Shown one piece after another: positions 1 to 6,577 of a stretch of 8,729 bases of DNA. The DNA lies in contig URTG01000071.1 in NCBI GenBank assembly GCA_900550705.1, positions 1-8,729 on the forward strand. The letters run 5' to 3'. Numbering within the stretch: position 1 is the stretch's first letter; every line of letters starts with the position of its first letter. The notes beneath the pieces are model-generated. The model did not search any database. It saw only the letters and a list, made by a program, of their open reading frames with translations, and was not told where the DNA came from. The DNA comes from an uncultured Eubacteriales bacterium. GTDB taxonomy: Bacteria > Bacillota > Clostridia > Oscillospirales > Oscillospiraceae. Both the position numbers and the translations under genes were made by a program.

Positions 1-559
1 GATGAACTTCGTGTTTATGGGAAGGGGCAAACGAGAGAAGAACTTGGTCCAATTTGTCCAATACATTTTTAGAAACAAAATTTCCGGTTTTGGATACGAC
101 GCGGTTCTTGTTGACCCAACGAAAACACTCGGACTGGATTCCGGTGTTTCGCATAAAACCATCGGCAGGAGTAGCATTAATGATGTCGTGGTATGGAGAA
201 CCGTACTTTTTCGTAGAACATGGAACGACCAGAATGGATTGCTTTCGATTTGCCAACACAATACAAGCATGGGTATAGGATGGTTCGTATTTGAAGTTTT
301 GAGCGCCTAAGTCCAAAAATATGATTTCTCCACGGGCATAGGTCGTAGTGTTTTCTGCTTGCAGATTATCAATCCAGCGGTCGACATTACAGGCCCAATG
401 TGCAGCGTTATATACAGGTAAATGGGTGATCACATCGATTAGATCTAAGAAGCAGAGTTTTACTGCATCCAACACTTCCGCACAGTGTGACAATCGGTCG
501 GTTTTTGCGTTTGCAGTTTTAGAGGCGGATTCAATTTTCCCACGATTGATTTCGAACAT
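1..559 (-). CDS. PemK/MazF-family toxin-like protein, partial (C-terminus beyond window)
   Basis: This frame stays open from an ATG at 559 to the window edge and gives 186 residues without a stop. The C-terminal half resembles clostridial PemK/MazF-like proteins. Residues 76-83 read RGEIIFLD, followed by LGAQNF, a YTHACIVL strand (96-103), VVPCSTKKYG (111-120) and a TGIQ...RWVNKNRVVSK segment (139-157). These match the SH3-like barrel of MazF-type mRNA endoribonucleases. Residues 1-75 form a helical-looking extension not found in short MazF proteins. The start is supported by GGAG seven bases upstream of ATG and by a promoter just before it. No antitoxin gene lies upstream on this strand: the next thing is the transketolase terminator. 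A partner could only lie beyond the window. The family call is by eye; catalytic activity is inferred. Its GC content is clearly lower than that of the neighbouring genes. Confidence 0.75.
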   Translation of the reverse strand, partial: MFEINRGKIESASKTANAKTDRLSHCAEVLDAVKLCFLDLIDVITHLPVYNAAHWACNVDRWIDNLQAENTTTYARGEIIFLDLGAQNFKYEPSYTHACIVLANRKQSILVVPCSTKKYGSPYHDIINATPADGFMRNTGIQSECFRWVNKNRVVSKTGNFVSKNVLDKLDQVLLSFAPSHKHEVH

Positions 560-588
560 AGTTGAACTCCAGCTATCTATTTTTTCCT

Positions 589-617
589 ATTATGCCAGAA
601 GCCAGAATAAAAAGCAA
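589..617 (-). promoter_or_regulatory. Probable promoter of the PemK-like gene
   Basis: On the minus strand TTGCTT (612-617) and CATAAT (589-594) are separated by 17 bases, a good sigma-A-type arrangement. Transcription would start near 582, leaving a leader of about 23 bases that contains the GGAG ribosome site. It lies directly after the transketolase terminator, so the gene seems to be transcribed on its own. Confidence 0.5.
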
Positions 618-637
618 TTGTTTAGTAAATATTTATG

Positions 638-671
638 AAAAACGACCGCTGGAAAACCAGCGGTCGTTTTT
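638..671 (-). terminator. Rho-independent terminator of the transketolase operon
   Basis: A perfect 15-bp stem (638-652 with 657-671) surrounds an AAAA/TTTT loop. The GC-rich core is CGACCGCTGG, and read on the minus strand the stem ends in a run of T. It lies 15 bases after the stop codon of the C-terminal transketolase gene. The stem is flanked by A and T runs on both sides, so it could work in either direction. Confidence 0.9.
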
Positions 672-685
672 TGCAGTCATAAAGC

Positions 686-1627
686 CTACTTGCCGCAGAA
701 GTCCTTGGCGACCTCTACAATGTGGTCGGCGGACAGGCCGAACTGCTTGAGCAGGGCGGCGGCGGGGCCGGAGTGGCCAAACTCGTCGTTGACGCCGATG
801 CGGCGGACGGGGGTGGGCAGCTTTTCGCTGAGGAGACCGCAGACAGCCTCGCCCAGGCCGCCCAGGATGTTGTGCTCCTCGCAGGTGATGATCTTGCCGC
901 AGTCGCGGGCGGCCTTCAGCACCAGCTCCTCGTCCAGGGGCTTGATGGTGGCCATGTTGATGATCCGGGCGGAAATGCCGGCCTCGGCCAGGCGCTTGCC
1001 GGCCTCGATGGCCTCGGCCACCAGCAGGCCGTTGGCGAGGATAGCCACGTCGGTGCCGTCCTGGAGCACCTCGCCCTTGCCGATCTGGAAGGAGAAGCCC
1101 TCCTCATGGAAGACGGGCACGCCGGAGCGGCCGAAGCGCATATAGACGGGACCCACGTGCTCATAGGCGGCTTTGACCATGGCCCGGGCCTCCACGTCGT
1201 CGGCGGGGCTCATCACCACCATGCCGGGGATGGAGCGCATGAGGGCGAAGTCCTCGCAGCACTGGTGGGACGCGCCGTCCTCGCCCACGGAGATGCCGCC
1301 GTGGGTGGCGCCGATCTTCACGTTCAGGTGGGGGTAGCCGATGGAGTTGCGGATCTGCTCAAAGGCACGGCCGGCTGCAAACATGGCGAAGGTGGAGGCA
1401 AAGGGCACCAGGCCCATGGTGGACGCACCGGCGGCGGCGGCGACCATGTTGCACTCGGCGATGCCGCAGTCGAAGTGCCGGTCGGGGAAGGCCTTTTGGA
1501 AAATGCTGGTCTTGGTGGCGCCGGCCAGGTCGGCATCGAACACGATCAGGTCCTTGTGCTCTGCGCCCAGCTCCTTCAGGGCGTTGCCGTAGCTCTCGCG
1601 GGTCGCGATCTTCTTCACATCTGCCAT
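686..1627 (-). CDS. Transketolase, C-terminal (pyrimidine-binding plus C-terminal domain) subunit
   Basis: The 313-residue protein is the second half of a split transketolase. With the N-terminal subunit it transfers two-carbon ketol units between sugar phosphates in the non-oxidative pentose phosphate pathway, using thiamine diphosphate, in the cytoplasm. The pyrimidine-binding domain occupies roughly residues 5-170. Landmarks are VFDADLAGATKT (29-40), FDCGIAECNMV (52-62) with the glutamate E58 expected to activate the cofactor, and THGGISVGEDGASHQ (108-122). The C-terminal transketolase domain covers about 185-310 and contains ILANG, NMATIKPLD and the GGLGEAV loop. The ATG at 1627 is one base after the TGA of the upstream gene, and GGAGG lies within the end of that gene, so translation is probably coupled. 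Length is normal for this subunit. A DXPS-like function is unlikely because the two-gene split and these motifs are typical of transketolase. Confidence 0.93.
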   Translation of the reverse strand: MADVKKIATRESYGNALKELGAEHKDLIVFDADLAGATKTSIFQKAFPDRHFDCGIAECNMVAAAAGASTMGLVPFASTFAMFAAGRAFEQIRNSIGYPHLNVKIGATHGGISVGEDGASHQCCEDFALMRSIPGMVVMSPADDVEARAMVKAAYEHVGPVYMRFGRSGVPVFHEEGFSFQIGKGEVLQDGTDVAILANGLLVAEAIEAGKRLAEAGISARIINMATIKPLDEELVLKAARDCGKIITCEEHNILGGLGEAVCGLLSEKLPTPVRRIGVNDEFGHSGPAAALLKQFGLSADHIVEVAKDFCGK

Positions 1628-1628
1628 C

Positions 1629-2474
1629 TCACATCGCCTCCACTTCTGCCAGCTGAGCGGTGAGCTCCTTCATGGCGATTGCATATTCCTCGTCGTTGGG
1701 GGCCTTGCCGTGCCAGCCGGCCTGGTCCTCCATGTAGCTGACGCCCTTGCCCTTGGTGGTCTTCATCACGATGGCGAAGGGCACGCCCTTGGTCTCCCGG
1801 GCCTGGTGGAAGGCGGCCTCGATCTGGTCGAAGTCGTGACCGTCGATCTCTGCCACGGCGAAGCCAAAGGCCTTCAGCTTGTCGGGGATGGGGTAGGGAC
1901 TCATGACATCGGCCACGCGGCCGTCGATCTGAAGGCCGTTGTTGTCGATGATGACGCACAGGTTGTCCAGCTTATAGTGGTGGGCGAACATCAGGGCCTC
2001 CCAGACCTCGCCCTCCTGAATTTCGCCGTCGCCCAGCAGGGTATAGACGCGGCAGCGCTTACCCTGATACTTGGCGGCCAGCGCCATGCCGGCGGCGGCG
2101 GAGATCCCCTGGCCCAGAGAGCCGGTGGACATATCCACGCCGGGGGTGGTGTTCATGTTGGGGTGGCCCTGGAGATGGCTCCCGATGTGACGCAGGGTCA
2201 GCAGGTCCTCGGTGGGGAAGAAGCCCCGCTGGGCCAGCGCGGCGTACAGGCCGGGGGCGGTGTGGCCCTTGGACAGGACAAAGCGGTCCCGGTCCTCCCA
2301 CTTGGGATTTTTGGGGTCCACGTTCAGCTCCTTGGTGTAGAGGTAGGCAAACAAATCAGCGGCGGACAGACTTCCGCCGGGATGACCGGCCTTGGCCGCA
2401 TGGGTCCCCTCGATGACGCCCATACGCACCTTGCAGGCCATGGCCTTCAGCTGCTTCTTTTCAGTCTCTGTCAT
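1629..2474 (-). CDS. Transketolase, N-terminal (thiamine diphosphate-binding) subunit
   Basis: The 281-residue protein is the first half of the split transketolase and binds the diphosphate of the cofactor. The thiamine diphosphate motif runs from GDGEIQEGEVWEA (148-160) to IIDNNGLQ (175-182). Other family landmarks are AGHPGGSLSAADL (29-41), LSKGHTAPGLYAAL (67-80), HLQGHPN (100-106) and GSLGQGISAAAGMAL (118-132). The frame is open upstream to 2603. The ATG at 2474 is chosen because AAGGAG lies six bases before it, because MTETEKKQLK is a typical family start, and because the predicted transcript begins near 2522, downstream of the longer start. It is followed after one base by the C-terminal subunit gene and the two form an operon with its own promoter and terminator. 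Split transketolases are common in Clostridia, and the two subunits should assemble into one enzyme. Confidence 0.94.
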   Translation of the reverse strand: MTETEKKQLKAMACKVRMGVIEGTHAAKAGHPGGSLSAADLFAYLYTKELNVDPKNPKWEDRDRFVLSKGHTAPGLYAALAQRGFFPTEDLLTLRHIGSHLQGHPNMNTTPGVDMSTGSLGQGISAAAGMALAAKYQGKRCRVYTLLGDGEIQEGEVWEALMFAHHYKLDNLCVIIDNNGLQIDGRVADVMSPYPIPDKLKAFGFAVAEIDGHDFDQIEAAFHQARETKGVPFAIVMKTTKGKGVSYMEDQAGWHGKAPNDEEYAIAMKELTAQLAEVEAM

Positions 2475-2528
2475 GGCGATCTCCTTTTCGTTGCGAATTC
2501 CGGCAGCGTGCGCGCTGCTGTCCTCCCT

Positions 2529-2557
2529 ATTATAAAACACAGCGGGGAAAAGCACAA
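2529..2557 (-). promoter_or_regulatory. Promoter of the transketolase operon
   Basis: On the minus strand TTGTGC (2552-2557) is followed after exactly 17 bases by a perfect TATAAT (2529-2534). Transcription should begin near 2522. The leader of about 48 bases contains a small perfect hairpin, GCAGCG-CGCA-CGCTGC (2503-2518), and then the AAGGAG ribosome site. The hairpin does not cover the ribosome site and has no T run, so it may only stabilise the 5' end. Confidence 0.75.
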
Positions 2558-2580
2558 GACCCGGGGCGGCGGGAACGGGA

Positions 2581-2618
2581 AAAAATAATGAGGAGGGCCG
2601 CAAATTCTGCGGTCCTCC
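2581..2618 (-). terminator. Rho-independent terminator of the toxin-antitoxin-like cassette
   Basis: An 11-bp stem with one mismatch pairs 2592-2602 with 2608-2618 around a five-base loop. On the minus strand it is followed by CATTATTTTTT. It begins six bases after the stop of the kinase gene and separates the cassette from the transketolase promoter. Confidence 0.75.
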
Positions 2619-2623
2619 CGGGG

Positions 2624-3208
2624 TCAGGGTTCGTTTAGCAGCAGCAGAATGCGCTCCTTGGTCCAGTGTTCATTGGGGAAAATTTCTGCCGTCCGGTGGG
2701 TCACGGTGCACAGGAGCTTGGGAGCGTCATCGGAGTTGTCCACCACCCGGAGCTGGTCGGCCAGGCGGGCCAGCTGGGGGAGGTTGGCCAGGGAGCGGTG
2801 GCAGCGGCTTTTGATCTTGCCCAGAGGAACGTCGTGTCCGCCGGCGGCGGCCCGGGCCCGGACCCGCTGGACGTTGATGTCGCTGCTGCGGGTAAGGACG
2901 TAGACGGCGCTGATCTGATACCCGGCCTCTTTCGCCCGGCGGAGCAGGTCCAGATTCCGGGGGGTGGACAGTACCGTTTCAAAGGTGAAGTCCCGCCGGG
3001 TTTTGAGCAGGTGCTCCCGGATGGCCTCGGCCTTCTGGGCGGCCTCCAGGCTGGAGCAGCCCTCCATAGCCTTCAGATCGTCGGCGTTGACGTAGAGCCC
3101 CACCTGGGGAATGCCCTGGGTGATGGTACTCTTGCCGGAGCCGTTGGGCCCGGCAAAGACCAGCAGCTTGGGGCCGGATTCAGTCCACGACATATTCGAC
3201 CCGCCCAT
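2624..3208 (-). CDS. Zeta toxin / COG4185-type P-loop kinase, putative toxin
   Basis: The 194-residue protein has the P-loop FAGPNGSGKST (residues 18-28), then VNADDLK (40-46), where the aspartates fit the substrate or catalytic position of zeta-type kinases. FETVLST (76-82) follows, and then a basic stretch RVRARAAAGGHDVP with IKSRCHRSLANL. This order, especially ETxLST and GGHxVP...RxxRSLxNL, is characteristic of the zeta-toxin / COG4185 predicted-kinase family. Known zeta toxins phosphorylate UDP-N-acetylglucosamine; the substrate of this short family is not known to me. The 5' end overlaps the upstream antitoxin-like gene by 29 bases. A second ATG at 3193, with a weak GGGCGGG sequence before it, would shorten the protein by five residues and the overlap to 14 bases. 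Such overlap suggests translational coupling in a toxin-antitoxin module. An ordinary small-molecule kinase cannot be excluded. Confidence 0.82.
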   Translation of the reverse strand: MGGSNMSWTESGPKLLVFAGPNGSGKSTITQGIPQVGLYVNADDLKAMEGCSSLEAAQKAEAIREHLLKTRRDFTFETVLSTPRNLDLLRRAKEAGYQISAVYVLTRSSDINVQRVRARAAAGGHDVPLGKIKSRCHRSLANLPQLARLADQLRVVDNSDDAPKLLCTVTHRTAEIFPNEHWTKERILLLLNEP

Positions 3209-3509
3209 CCCAGTATTTTTTTACCAGCATTCCGGTGTCCGGGTCCAGGCTGGTGATATAGTCCGTCCGGGGCACCGCCTGGCGCTGGTCCACGGCCCGG
3301 CGGCAGGCCGCCTCGAACTCCTGAGAGTCCAGGTCGAAGACCGCCTTATTTTCCTGTTGGAGCGTGAGGGGGAAGGGGAAACCCTTGGTCTCGTTGAATT
3401 TCATCAGTAAAATGTTGACCACCGCGTTAAAGGTCAGTCCCAGCTGATCGGCAATGCGGGTGGCTTCCTCGCGGACTCCGTCGCCGGTGCGGATGGTAGT
3501 TGTCGCCAT
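3180..3509 (-). CDS. RelB/DinJ-type ribbon-helix-helix antitoxin-like protein
   Basis: The protein has 109 residues. Residues 1-50 look like a RelB/DinJ ribbon-helix-helix domain: a short TTTIRTGDGV strand, a helix with REEATRIADQLGLT, then FNAVVNILLMKF and the family-like KGFPFPLTL. Such domains dimerise and bind the operator of their own operon. Residues 60-109 form a charged tail with QEFEAACRRAV, DPDTGMLVKKYWDGR and EYVVD, unlike the short YafQ-binding tail of DinJ; it may bind and block the kinase. The ATG at 3509 has a strong site (AGAGGTGA) six bases upstream and a promoter just before it. Its last 29 bases are shared with the start of the kinase gene in another frame. The assignment as antitoxin is inferred from fold and gene arrangement. 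Confidence 0.78.
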   Translation of the reverse strand: MATTTIRTGDGVREEATRIADQLGLTFNAVVNILLMKFNETKGFPFPLTLQQENKAVFDLDSQEFEAACRRAVDQRQAVPRTDYITSLDPDTGMLVKKYWDGRVEYVVD

Positions 3510-3529
3510 AACAGATCACCTCTGCTGCT

Positions 3530-3558
3530 ATTATACCCGGGGATGTTGAAAAACGCAA
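3530..3558 (-). promoter_or_regulatory. Promoter of the toxin-antitoxin-like cassette
   Basis: TTGCGT (3553-3558) and a perfect TATAAT (3530-3535) are 17 bases apart on the minus strand. Transcription would start near 3523, giving a leader of only about 14 bases. The ribbon-helix-helix protein would be expected to bind here for autoregulation, but no clear operator palindrome was seen. Confidence 0.65.
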
Positions 3559-3604
3559 CACAAATGAAGCCGATTGTACTGAAAAATTTTGCCGGTGGTT
3601 CCCC

Positions 3605-3637
3605 AAAAAACAAAGCCGTCCCGGCTGGGGACGGCTT
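3605..3637 (-). terminator. Rho-independent terminator after ybaB
   Basis: A perfect 10-bp stem AAGCCGTCCC / GGGACGGCTT (3613-3622 with 3628-3637) has a five-base loop. On the minus strand it is followed by TGTTTTTTGG. It lies about 20 bases after the ybaB stop and ends the dnaX-ybaB transcript before the next promoter. Confidence 0.9.
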
Positions 3638-3658
3638 GCTTGAGAACGTGTGATTAAA

Positions 3659-4006
3659 TTAGAAGGACAAGCCCAGTCCGCCGGTGAGCTTGGACATGGT
3701 CCCGGCGGCATCGGAATCGGCGGCGCGCATGGCCTCGTTCACGGCGGCCATGACCATATCCTGGAGCATCTCCACGTCGTCTGGGTCCACGGCCTCGGGG
3801 TCGATAGTCAGGGCCTTCAGCTCGTGCTTGCCGTTGACGGTGGCGGTGACCACGCCGCCGCCGGCGGCCGCCTGGTACTCCTTCTCCTGCAGCTCCTGCT
3901 GCATCTTCATCATGTCCTGCTGCATTTTCTGGGCCTGCTTGAGCATATTCATGTTCATGCCGCCGCCCATGCCGGGGATGCCCCGGCCTCCAAATCCTTT
4001 CGCCAT
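3659..4006 (-). CDS. ybaB: YbaB/EbfC-family nucleoid-associated protein
   Basis: The 115-residue protein has the family layout: a Gly/Met-rich N-terminus, a long helix with LKQAQKMQQDMMKMQQEL (22-39), the GGGVVTATVNGKHELKALTIDPE strand region starting at residue 49, and a helix with DMVMAAVNEAMRAADSD. The C-terminus ends with LTGGLGLSF. Family members form dimers that bind DNA without strict sequence preference and are linked to nucleoid structure and recombination repair. GAGGAG lies ten bases before the ATG, slightly far but acceptable. It follows dnaX by 70 bases, as in most Firmicutes, where recR is normally next. Here a terminator and a toxin-antitoxin-like cassette follow instead. Confidence 0.93.
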   Translation of the reverse strand: MAKGFGGRGIPGMGGGMNMNMLKQAQKMQQDMMKMQQELQEKEYQAAAGGGVVTATVNGKHELKALTIDPEAVDPDDVEMLQDMVMAAVNEAMRAADSDAAGTMSKLTGGLGLSF

Positions 4007-4076
4007 TGGCGCAACACTCCTCTAGTTAAGATGGCGGCGCTCCCCGCAGGGGGCCGCGTGGGTTGTGACTATCTTA

Positions 4077-5861
<1,785 letters not shown>

Positions 5862-5930
5862 TTCCGTTGCCTCCCTGTGCGGGGCGTTGGCCCGCGCGAA
5901 TTAAGCCCAAGAATTACGAAGTGGAACGAT

Positions 5931-5958
5931 AAAAAAACGGCGGCGAATAACGCCGCCG
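5931..5958 (-). terminator. Strong intrinsic terminator between SRP RNA and dnaX
   Basis: The minus strand shows CGGCGGCG-TTATT-CGCCGCCG (stem 5938-5945 with 5951-5958), followed directly by seven T. This is a classical rho-independent terminator. It should stop read-through from the SRP RNA gene, so dnaX needs its own promoter in the 70 bases between here and its start; no clear one was seen there. Confidence 0.85.
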
Positions 5959-6012
5959 CAGCTTGTCGAAAAAGTCCTTCCGGCCAAAGGATTCGGAAGG
6001 AGGGATAGTTTG

Positions 6013-6043
6013 AAAGGGGACCATCAGGGTCCTCTTTTTTCTT
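6013..6043 (+). terminator. Terminator-like hairpin, oriented to the plus strand
   Basis: The stem AAAGGGGACC / GGTCCTCTTT (6013-6022 with 6028-6037, one G-T pair) is followed on the plus strand by TTTCTT, giving a run of six T including the stem end. Read on the minus strand the T run is weak. No plus-strand gene ends nearby, so its role is unclear. It may limit antisense transcription into the SRP RNA gene. Confidence 0.5.
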
Positions 6044-6050
6044 AAATCAC

Positions 6051-6077
6051 CAACATTTTAACGCAGTTAAAATGTTG
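6051..6077. repeat. Perfect 12-bp inverted repeat downstream of the SRP RNA
   Basis: CAACATTTTAAC and GTTAAAATGTTG (6051-6062 and 6066-6077) form a perfect stem around a three-base loop. It lies just after the expected 3' end of the SRP RNA. It is AT-rich and is not followed directly by a T run on either strand, so it is a poor terminator. It could form the 3' end structure of the SRP precursor or be a protein-binding palindrome. Confidence 0.6.
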
Positions 6078-6096
6078 TCGCCCTCGACAAAGAGCG

Positions 6097-6363
6097 AGAC
6101 CGCACACCAGCCTTTGAAACGCGAAATATGCCCGTTACCGGAACAGCCGGCTCAAGAACAGTGACCCCACGGCACACACGGCGGGCCGCTTAGTGCTGCT
6201 CGGTTCCCCGCCTGACACGGTTCACGGAGCCGCGTTGCGCGGGACCGGTCTATCATCACTGCTTATTCCGGGCAGACGACACATTGCACGTCCGGGGGCT
6301 GGAATTCATCCCCGCTGTAGCGGATTGCGGGTACAGGGCACCGCTATCTCCCCGGCTGCGCAT
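6097..6363 (-). ncRNA. ffs: Signal recognition particle RNA, long Gram-positive type (scRNA)
   Basis: Read on the minus strand, the 5' part contains GCGGTGCCCTGTACCCGCAA followed by TCCGCTACAGCGGGG, matching the Alu-like 5' domain of Bacillus scRNA. The conserved S-domain core reads GTGAACCGTGTCAGG, then CGG-GGAA-CCG with the GGAA tetraloop, then AGCAGCACTAAG, the binding site of the Ffh protein. The 5' end (GCGCAGCC) can pair with GGCTGGTGTGC near the 3' end, closing the molecule. The length of about 265 bases fits the 270-base Bacillus form. The RNA and Ffh target ribosomes making membrane and secreted proteins to the membrane. The position just before dnaX equals scr-dnaX in Bacillus. Ends are approximate: the 5' end is set from the promoter, the 3' end from the closing helix. 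Confidence 0.93.
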
Positions 6364-6368
6364 TGTTT

Positions 6369-6397
6369 AGTATACGGGATTTCGGAGGGGATGTCAA
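6369..6397 (-). promoter_or_regulatory. Strong promoter of the SRP RNA gene
   Basis: A perfect TTGACA (6392-6397) and TATACT (6369-6374) are separated by 17 bases on the minus strand. This is close to the consensus, as expected for an abundant stable RNA. It places the RNA start near 6361-6363. Confidence 0.88.
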
Positions 6398-6409
6398 GGA
6401 ATTTGTGAA

Positions 6410-6438
6410 TTGAAATATTGGTATAGCACGAGTATAAT
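6410..6438 (+). promoter_or_regulatory. Probable promoter of the ThuA / sugar isomerase genes
   Basis: TTGAAA (6410-6415) and a perfect TATAAT (6433-6438) are 17 bases apart on the plus strand. It is back to back with the SRP RNA promoter, with only 12 bases between the two -35 boxes. The resulting leader to the ThuA start would be about 130 bases. This AT-rich leader contains no gene. It holds the inverted repeat listed separately. Confidence 0.65.
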
Positions 6439-6507
6439 TTATAGTAAGGCCAGAAAATAACGCAAAAATTCAGTACCGCAGAGTGTGAACGACTGCTTTT
6501 TTCATTA

Positions 6508-6541
6508 TTTTCAAGATTTGCTATCGATAATTTTTTGAAAA
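6508..6541. repeat. Inverted repeat in the ThuA leader, possible operator
   Basis: TTTTCAA (6508-6514) and TTGAAAA (6535-6541) are arranged as an inverted pair, with the small palindrome TATCGATA (6522-6529) almost at the centre. It lies between the predicted promoter and the ribosome site of the ThuA gene. A regulator could bind here, but AT-rich DNA gives such repeats by chance. Confidence 0.3.
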
Positions 6542-6577
6542 TGATACATTTTTTTCTTATAGAAGGAGGATGGACGA

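Noticed and set aside
2..638. Plus-strand open frames at the left end
   Set aside because: The minus-strand frame over 1-559 gives a recognisable PemK/MazF-like protein with promoter and ribosome site; the plus-strand frames show no family resemblance.
722..1663. Long plus-strand open frame opposite the C-terminal transketolase gene
   Set aside because: It is rich in Gly, Ala, His and Val and shows no domain; GC-rich third positions on the other strand create such open frames. The minus-strand frame encodes a clear enzyme.
1710..2588. Long plus-strand open frame opposite the N-terminal transketolase gene
   Set aside because: Low-complexity Gly/Val/Leu-rich sequence with no motif, fully opposite a well-recognised gene and running across its promoter.
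2475..2603. Longer start at 2603 for the N-terminal transketolase subunit
   Set aside because: It would add 43 residues not found in the family and begin upstream of the predicted transcription start; the ATG at 2474 has a strong ribosome site.
6051..6077. Phage-type attachment site
   Set aside because: The palindrome is perfect but there is no integrase, no second copy in the window and no repeat at the other composition boundary.
6193..6408. 71-residue plus-strand open frame
   Set aside because: It lies across the SRP RNA gene and its promoter, which are recognised from conserved RNA sequence.
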